Shown in pieces: positions 56,892 to 64,000 of a DNA stretch of 64,000 nt. Within the stretch, counting starts at the first letter, position 1; the number at the start of each line of letters is the position of its first letter. Made by a program: the position numbers and the translations under genes. This stretch comes from Microbulbifer sp. MI-G (lineage in GTDB: Bacteria > Pseudomonadota > Gammaproteobacteria > Pseudomonadales > Cellvibrionaceae). The stretch is from NCBI RefSeq assembly GCF_030440425.1, contig NZ_CP098023.1, positions 4,361,001 to 4,425,000 on the forward strand, read 5' to 3'. A model generated the notes under the pieces. It saw only the letters and a program-made list of their open reading frames with translations. It did not search any database and had not been told where the DNA came from.

Positions 56892-56909
56892 AGTATATGC
56901 CTATCTCGA

Positions 56910-58361
<1,452 letters not shown>

Positions 58362-58372
58362 TCAGCGGGGGC

Positions 58373-59233
58373 TTAAACCGCTGCGGCGCCGCCGACAATT
58401 TCCGACAGCTCCTGGGTAATGGCCGCCTGGCGCGCCTTGTTGTAGACAAGCTGCAACTGGTCGATCAGTTCGCCGGCATTGTCGGTGGCGCTCTTCATGG
58501 CGATCATGCGCGCGGCCTGTTCACAGGCTTTGTTCTCTACGACCGCCTGGTACACCTGGGACTCGATATAGCGGGCCAGCAAGCCGTCCAGCAATTCCAC
58601 CGGGTCCGGCTCGTAGAGGTAGTCCCACGCGTGCATGAGCTGTTCGTCCTCGTCTTTTGGCAGCGGCAGCAGTTGCTCGACCCGCGGCTTTTGCGACATG
58701 GTGTTGACAAACTCATTGGAGACCAAAAACAGGCGATCAATATCACCTTCCGCATAACGGTCCAGCATGACCTTGACCGAGCCGATCAGCTTGCTGGCCT
58801 GGGGCGCATCGCCCAGGTCGCGTACCGCGGCGACAACCTTGCTGCCGATGGCATTGAAGAAACCGGCCGCTTTGTTGCCCACAGCACAGACTTCGACATC
58901 GACCCCTTTCTCGGACCAAGCCTGCATCTCGCGAATGGCTGCCTTGAACATATTGATGTTCAGGCCACCACAGAGTCCGCGGTCTGTGGATACCAGCACA
59001 AAACCAACCCGCCTGACCTCGCGCTCCTGCAGGTAAATATGTCGGTACTCCGCCGAGGCGTTGGCGACGTGACCGATCACTGCGCGTATACGCCGGGCAT
59101 AGGGGCGACCCAGTGCCATGCGATCCTGAGCCCTGCGCATCTTGCTGGCCGCCACCATTTCCATTGCGGCAGTGATTTTCTGCGTGCTCTTGATACTGGC
59201 AATTTTTGTGCGTACTTCTTTTCCGCCTGCCAT
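58373..59233 (-). CDS. atpG: ATP synthase gamma subunit
   Basis: 286 residues. N-terminal helix [20 protein letters not shown] with [14 protein letters not shown], and C-terminal [20 protein letters not shown]. Central rotating stalk of F1. Confidence 0.98.
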   Translation of the reverse strand: MAGGKEVRTKIASIKSTQKITAAMEMVAASKMRRAQDRMALGRPYARRIRAVIGHVANASAEYRHIYLQEREVRRVGFVLVSTDRGLCGGLNINMFKAAIREMQAWSEKGVDVEVCAVGNKAAGFFNAIGSKVVAAVRDLGDAPQASKLIGSVKVMLDRYAEGDIDRLFLVSNEFVNTMSQKPRVEQLLPLPKDEDEQLMHAWDYLYEPDPVELLDGLLARYIESQVYQAVVENKACEQAARMIAMKSATDNAGELIDQLQLVYNKARQAAITQELSEIVGGAAAV

Positions 59234-59314
59234 AGTGATTTACCTTGTTCGCTGGAACTGTCAATGTGGAGAAAGGCCGCTGTGGCCCTTCGCCCGCGCT
59301 TTCCAGGGCGTGCT

Positions 59315-60859
59315 TTACCAGCTGCTGGTGGCGACAAATTTCTCGATGGCCGCCTTGAAAGCGGTATCGATTTCGTCGTTGTAGTTGCCGGTACTATTCA
59401 CCTTCTCCATCAGTTCCGCGTGTTCACTGTTCATATAAGCGAGCAGGGCGGCCTCAAAATCGAGCACCTTGTCCACTTCCACTTCTTTCAGGTAACCCTT
59501 GTCGGCGGCGTAAACAGAAACCGCCATTTCCGCAATAGACAGCGGGGAATACTGTTTCTGCTTCATCAGCTCGGTGACGCGTTCGCCGTGATCCAGCTGG
59601 GCCTTGGTGGCCTCGTCCAGGTCGGAGGCAAACTGGGAGAAAGCCGCCAGTTCGCGGTACTGGGCCAGGGCGGTACGGATACCCCCGGACAGCTTCTTGA
59701 TTACCTTGGTCTGTGCGGCACCACCCACACGGGATACGGAGATACCCGGGTTGATCGCAGGACGAATACCGGCGTTGAACAGATCAGTTTCAAGGAAGAT
59801 CTGGCCATCGGTAATGGAAATCACATTGGTGGGTACAAACGCGGACACGTCACCGGCCTGGGTCTCGATGATCGGCAGGGCGGTCAGTGAGCCGGTCTTG
59901 CCTTTCACTTCGCCGTTGGTGAACTTCTCCACGTACTCGGCGTTGACCCGCGCGGCGCGCTCCAGCAGGCGGGAGTGCAGGTAGAAAACGTCACCGGGGT
60001 AGGCTTCGCGGCCGGGCGGGCGCTTCAGCAGCAGGGAGATCTGGCGGTAGGCCCAGGCCTGCTTGGTGAGGTCGTCATAGACGATCAGGGCATCCTCTCC
60101 GCGATCGCGGAAGTATTCCCCCATGGTACAACCCACGTAGGGGGCCAGGAACTGCATCGCGGCCGGGTCAGCGGCGCCGGCGGCCACCACGATGGTGTGC
60201 TCCATAGCCCCGTGTTCTTCGAGCTTGCGCACCACATTGGCAATGGAGGACTGCTTCTGGCCCACGGCAACATAGATACACTTAACGCCGGTGCCTCTCT
60301 GGTTGATGATGGCGTCGATAGCCACCGCAGTCTTACCGATCTGGCGGTCGCCGATAATCAGTTCGCGCTGGCCGCGGCCGATCGGGATCATGGTATCCAC
60401 CGCTTTCAGGCCGGTCTGCACCGGTTGGTCCACCGATTGACGGGCAATTACACCGGGCGCCACCTTCTCCACCGCATCGGTGAGCTTGTTGTTCAGCGGG
60501 CCCTTGCCGTCGATGGGGTTGCCCAGCGCATCTACAACGCGTCCGAGCAGCTCCGGGCCGACCGGGGTTTCCAGGATGCGGCCGGTGCAACGGCACTTCT
60601 GGCCTTCCGCCAAAGTCTTGTAATCACCCAGGATGACCGCACCCACGGAGTCGCGCTCCAGGTTCAGCGCCATACCGTATACGCCGCCCTCGAACTCGAT
60701 CATTTCCCCGTACATCACATCGGCCAGGCCGTGGATGCGGATAATGCCGTCGGAAACGGAAACAATGGTGCCCTCGTTCTGGGCTTCAGTGCGCACATCG
60801 AGTTTTTCGATGCGGCTTTTGATGATTTCACTGATCTCAGAGGGATTCAGTTGCTGCAT
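59315..60859 (-). CDS. atpA: ATP synthase alpha subunit
   Basis: 514 residues. Starts [21 protein letters not shown]-loop [32 protein letters not shown] near the C-terminal domain. Non-catalytic nucleotide-binding F1 subunit. Confidence 0.98.
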   Translation of the reverse strand: MQQLNPSEISEIIKSRIEKLDVRTEAQNEGTIVSVSDGIIRIHGLADVMYGEMIEFEGGVYGMALNLERDSVGAVILGDYKTLAEGQKCRCTGRILETPVGPELLGRVVDALGNPIDGKGPLNNKLTDAVEKVAPGVIARQSVDQPVQTGLKAVDTMIPIGRGQRELIIGDRQIGKTAVAIDAIINQRGTGVKCIYVAVGQKQSSIANVVRKLEEHGAMEHTIVVAAGAADPAAMQFLAPYVGCTMGEYFRDRGEDALIVYDDLTKQAWAYRQISLLLKRPPGREAYPGDVFYLHSRLLERAARVNAEYVEKFTNGEVKGKTGSLTALPIIETQAGDVSAFVPTNVISITDGQIFLETDLFNAGIRPAINPGISVSRVGGAAQTKVIKKLSGGIRTALAQYRELAAFSQFASDLDEATKAQLDHGERVTELMKQKQYSPLSIAEMAVSVYAADKGYLKEVEVDKVLDFEAALLAYMNSEHAELMEKVNSTGNYNDEIDTAFKAAIEKFVATSSW

Positions 60860-60908
60860 GCTCTGTTCCTCAAGTCCCCCGGCGACAGCGGCCAGCGGGG
60901 AAAGTAAT

Positions 60909-61445
60909 TTAGGAGTTCATCGCCTCGGCGAGCTTGGCCAGACGGCCGCGTACGGTGCCGTCGATGACTGTGTCACCGGCGCGGATGATCGCGCCGCCCA
61001 GCAGGTTCTCGTCCACCGAACAGTGCAGATGTATCTCGCGTTCAAACTTCCGGCTGAGTTTCTCGCTCAGCACCTGCGCCTGCGCGTCGTTCAGGGGCGT
61101 TGCTGAGACAACTTCCACCTCGAGAGTGGCTTCGGCCTGCGCTTTCAGCGCTTCGAACAGCTGGAAAATTTCCGGCAGCAGTTGCAGACGGTGGTTCTCC
61201 GCCAGCAACCGGATGAAGTTGCTTCCGTGGGCACCGAGTGCATCTGAACAGATCGACAGGAAAGTCTCTGCCCGCTCTTCGCTGGTGAGCTGGGGATTGT
61301 CCAGCAGCTCACGCACTTTTTCGCTCTGACTGACCAGCGCCGCGGTTTCCAGTGCAGCGCTCCAACCGCTGAGGTCGGAGGCCTGCTGCGCATAGCTGAA
61401 TGCCGCTTTGGCGTAGGGCCGGGCCAGGGTGCTGAGTTCCGCCAT
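60909..61445 (-). CDS. atpH: ATP synthase delta subunit
   Basis: 178 residues. N-terminal helical domain ([20 protein letters not shown]) and C-terminal [20 protein letters not shown]. Peripheral stalk/F1 connector. Confidence 0.97.
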   Translation of the reverse strand: MAELSTLARPYAKAAFSYAQQASDLSGWSAALETAALVSQSEKVRELLDNPQLTSEERAETFLSICSDALGAHGSNFIRLLAENHRLQLLPEIFQLFEALKAQAEATLEVEVVSATPLNDAQAQVLSEKLSRKFEREIHLHCSVDENLLGGAIIRAGDTVIDGTVRGRLAKLAEAMNS

Positions 61446-61457
61446 GGGGTTCCTCGC

Positions 61458-61928
61458 TTACAGCTCAGCTGCCAGTTTGTCGATCAGGTCGTTTTGCGCC
61501 CTGGCATCGATATTGACCGCGAGAATCTTCTCCGCCCCCAGGACAGACAAGGCTGCCACGCGGCTGCGCAGTTGTTCTTTGGCGCGGTTCACTTCCTGCT
61601 CAATCTCCGCCTTGGCCGCCACCTTCAGGCGGTCACCCTCGGCCAGGGCGGCCTGCTTGGCCTCGTCGATAATCTGGCTGGCGCGCCTGTTGGCACCCTC
61701 AATAATCTCGCCGGCCTGATCCTTGGCTTCCTTCAGCTGCTCAGCCGCCTTGCGCTTGGCCAGTTTCAGGTCTTTCTGCGCGTGCTCGGCATCTGCGAGC
61801 CCATGGGCAATCTTCTGCTCGCGCTCTTTCATCACGCCCAAAAGCGGCGGCCAGACAAACTTCCAGCAGAACCAGATGAAAAACAGGAATGTGATCGACT
61901 GGCCGATTAGAGTTGCTGTGATATTCAC
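61458..61928 (-). CDS. atpF: ATP synthase b subunit
   Basis: 156 residues from GTG 61928, with GAGG 6 nt upstream. Membrane helix ([20 protein letters not shown]), then a long charged coiled coil ([20 protein letters not shown]). The upstream extension of the frame is not part of the protein. Confidence 0.96.
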   Translation of the reverse strand: MNITATLIGQSITFLFFIWFCWKFVWPPLLGVMKEREQKIAHGLADAEHAQKDLKLAKRKAAEQLKEAKDQAGEIIEGANRRASQIIDEAKQAALAEGDRLKVAAKAEIEQEVNRAKEQLRSRVAALSVLGAEKILAVNIDARAQNDLIDKLAAEL

Positions 61929-61980
61929 ACCGACACCTCTTGCTCTTTGAAAGGGGTTAAGGGCAAATGGAACGGTGTAA

Positions 61981-62286
<306 letters not shown>

Positions 62287-62291
62287 TCAAT

Positions 62292-63224
<933 letters not shown>

Positions 63225-63263
63225 TCAACAATCGTAAAAGTAACAATTCTTTTTCTGTTCCGG

Positions 63264-63626
63264 CTAGCGCGTCATGCGCGCCGCCAACCACCACTGCACG
63301 ATCACACAGAGGCCGTAGCTGATAAACAGTGCCGCCGCATTCAACGGCTTGACGGTGGCAAACACCGCTGCAAACCCCGCCAGGGTCAATACAAATTTGC
63401 CGGCTTGCCCGCGGTAGAAGTTCCCTACCACCCGCTGGGCCGCACGCGCGCCCCTGTCGCGAAAGGCATACCAGCCAAAATAGGCGCCGGGCAGCGCGCA
63501 CAGGACACCGCCGATCAACACGGAGAGCGCTGTCACGGGTTTACCACTCAAGTGCAATACCCCACCGGCCAGCGATACCAGCAGGAGCTGCACCGCGGCG
63601 ATTCGCAATACCGGGGGTTTCGTCAT
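63264..63626 (-). CDS. atpI: ATP synthase accessory protein AtpI
   Basis: 120 residues, four hydrophobic helices, with ALSVLIGGVLCALPGAYFGW typical of AtpI. First gene of the operon, 45 bp before atpB. ATG 63626 gives the family length; a longer frame reaches into the promoter. Confidence 0.9.
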   Translation of the reverse strand: MTKPPVLRIAAVQLLLVSLAGGVLHLSGKPVTALSVLIGGVLCALPGAYFGWYAFRDRGARAAQRVVGNFYRGQAGKFVLTLAGFAAVFATVKPLNAAALFISYGLCVIVQWWLAARMTR

Positions 63627-63680
63627 AGACGGGATGAGCCGACTGTTTCTGCGCTGTCCGCCCAAAATTTGGGCGAGCGA

Positions 63681-63710
63681 ATTATAGGAGCAACCGCCGC
63701 CGCGATTCAA
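63681..63710 (-). promoter_or_regulatory. Probable sigma-70 promoter of the atp operon
   Basis: On the minus strand TTGAAT (63705-63710), 18 bp, TATAAT (63681-63686), about 55 bp upstream of the atpI start. Confidence 0.65.
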
Positions 63711-63828
63711 CCGGCAAATGTCGCCAACTTATTTGATTTTCTGGCGATTTTGCATGGAATTACACATAGAAGTGAGTAATTACATACAAATGGTCTGTAC
63801 GCCAGGTCGGCGCACATTTTCCCGGGCT

Positions 63829-64000
63829 TCAATCCTCGGCGTAGCCCAGGTGGGCGAGGATTCCATCCAGTTCCTCCAGGGTGGTGTATCTGAGCACGAG
63901 CCGGCCGCTGCCTTTGTCGTTGTGATTGATCGAGACCGGCACACCCACTTTCTCCGCCAGACGTTCGCTCAGACGGCGGATATTCGCATCGGGCGGGCTT
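63829..64000 (-). CDS. parB: Chromosome partitioning protein ParB, C-terminal part (continues outside window)
   Basis: 56 residues visible: ANIRRLSERLAEKVGVPVSI, then GSGRLVLRYTTLEELDGILA, HLGYAED. This is the ParB C-terminal dimerisation domain. parAB upstream of the atp operon is the standard arrangement. Confidence 0.92.
   Translation of the reverse strand, partial: SPPDANIRRLSERLAEKVGVPVSINHNDKGSGRLVLRYTTLEELDGILAHLGYAED

Overview
The window reads as chromosome of a marine-type gammaproteobacterium, most like a Cellvibrionales/Microbulbifer relative. This is inferred from gene order and protein flavour, not from a database hit. The block rph-crc-pyrE ... slmA-argB-algC-coaBC-radC-rpmB-rpmG-mutM ... 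coaD-rsmD-ftsY-ftsE-ftsX-rpoH follows the arrangement known from Pseudomonas and relatives. The right end carries parB and a complete atpIBEFHAGDC operon followed downstream by glmU. Core genes are GC-rich; the stretches at about 22-30 kb and 36.6-46 kb are clearly AT-richer.

Layout. 0-21.9 kb: housekeeping block (RNase PH, Crc, orotate phosphoribosyltransferase, nucleoid occlusion, arginine synthesis, AlgC sugar mutase, CoA synthesis, ribosomal proteins, DNA repair, disulfide formation, gamma-glutamyltransferase, SRP receptor, FtsEX, sigma-32, TrmB). 21.9-28.9 kb: accessory block with a DUF5329 protein and a five-gene operon (membrane hydrolase, Bcr/CflA efflux pump, SDR, MBL-fold lipoprotein, SDR) divergent from a MarR regulator, with a clear palindrome between them. 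28.9-30.4 kb: two orphan genes, an IS110-type transposase remnant and an attC-like end. 30.5-36.5 kb: glmS, its DeoR-type regulator with a perfect inverted repeat at its start, and a 2-oxoacid dehydrogenase E1alpha/E1beta/E2 operon. 36.6-45.7 kb: an array of small minus-strand genes separated by attC-like imperfect palindromes, with no integron integrase in the window (a CALIN-type cassette cluster). It is interrupted by an IS3-family element. 46-49 kb: csrA and glmU. 49.4-56 kb: a WD40-amidohydrolase fusion, a GST, a secreted protein with four exact CX12C repeats, and a predicted outer-membrane protein. 56.4-63.7 kb: ATP synthase operon. 63.8 kb to the end: 3' end of parB.

The most unusual region is the integrase-less cassette array between the dehydrogenase operon and csrA/glmU. 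Its cassettes include SUKH, DUF2262, NTF2-like and ClbS/DfsB-like proteins, a trypsin-like protease and several secreted or membrane orphans. In several cassettes the stop codon TAA lies inside the attC R' box. Two decayed pieces of the glmU 3' region lie inside or beside the array, and the usual glmU-deoR-glmS neighbourhood is split by it.
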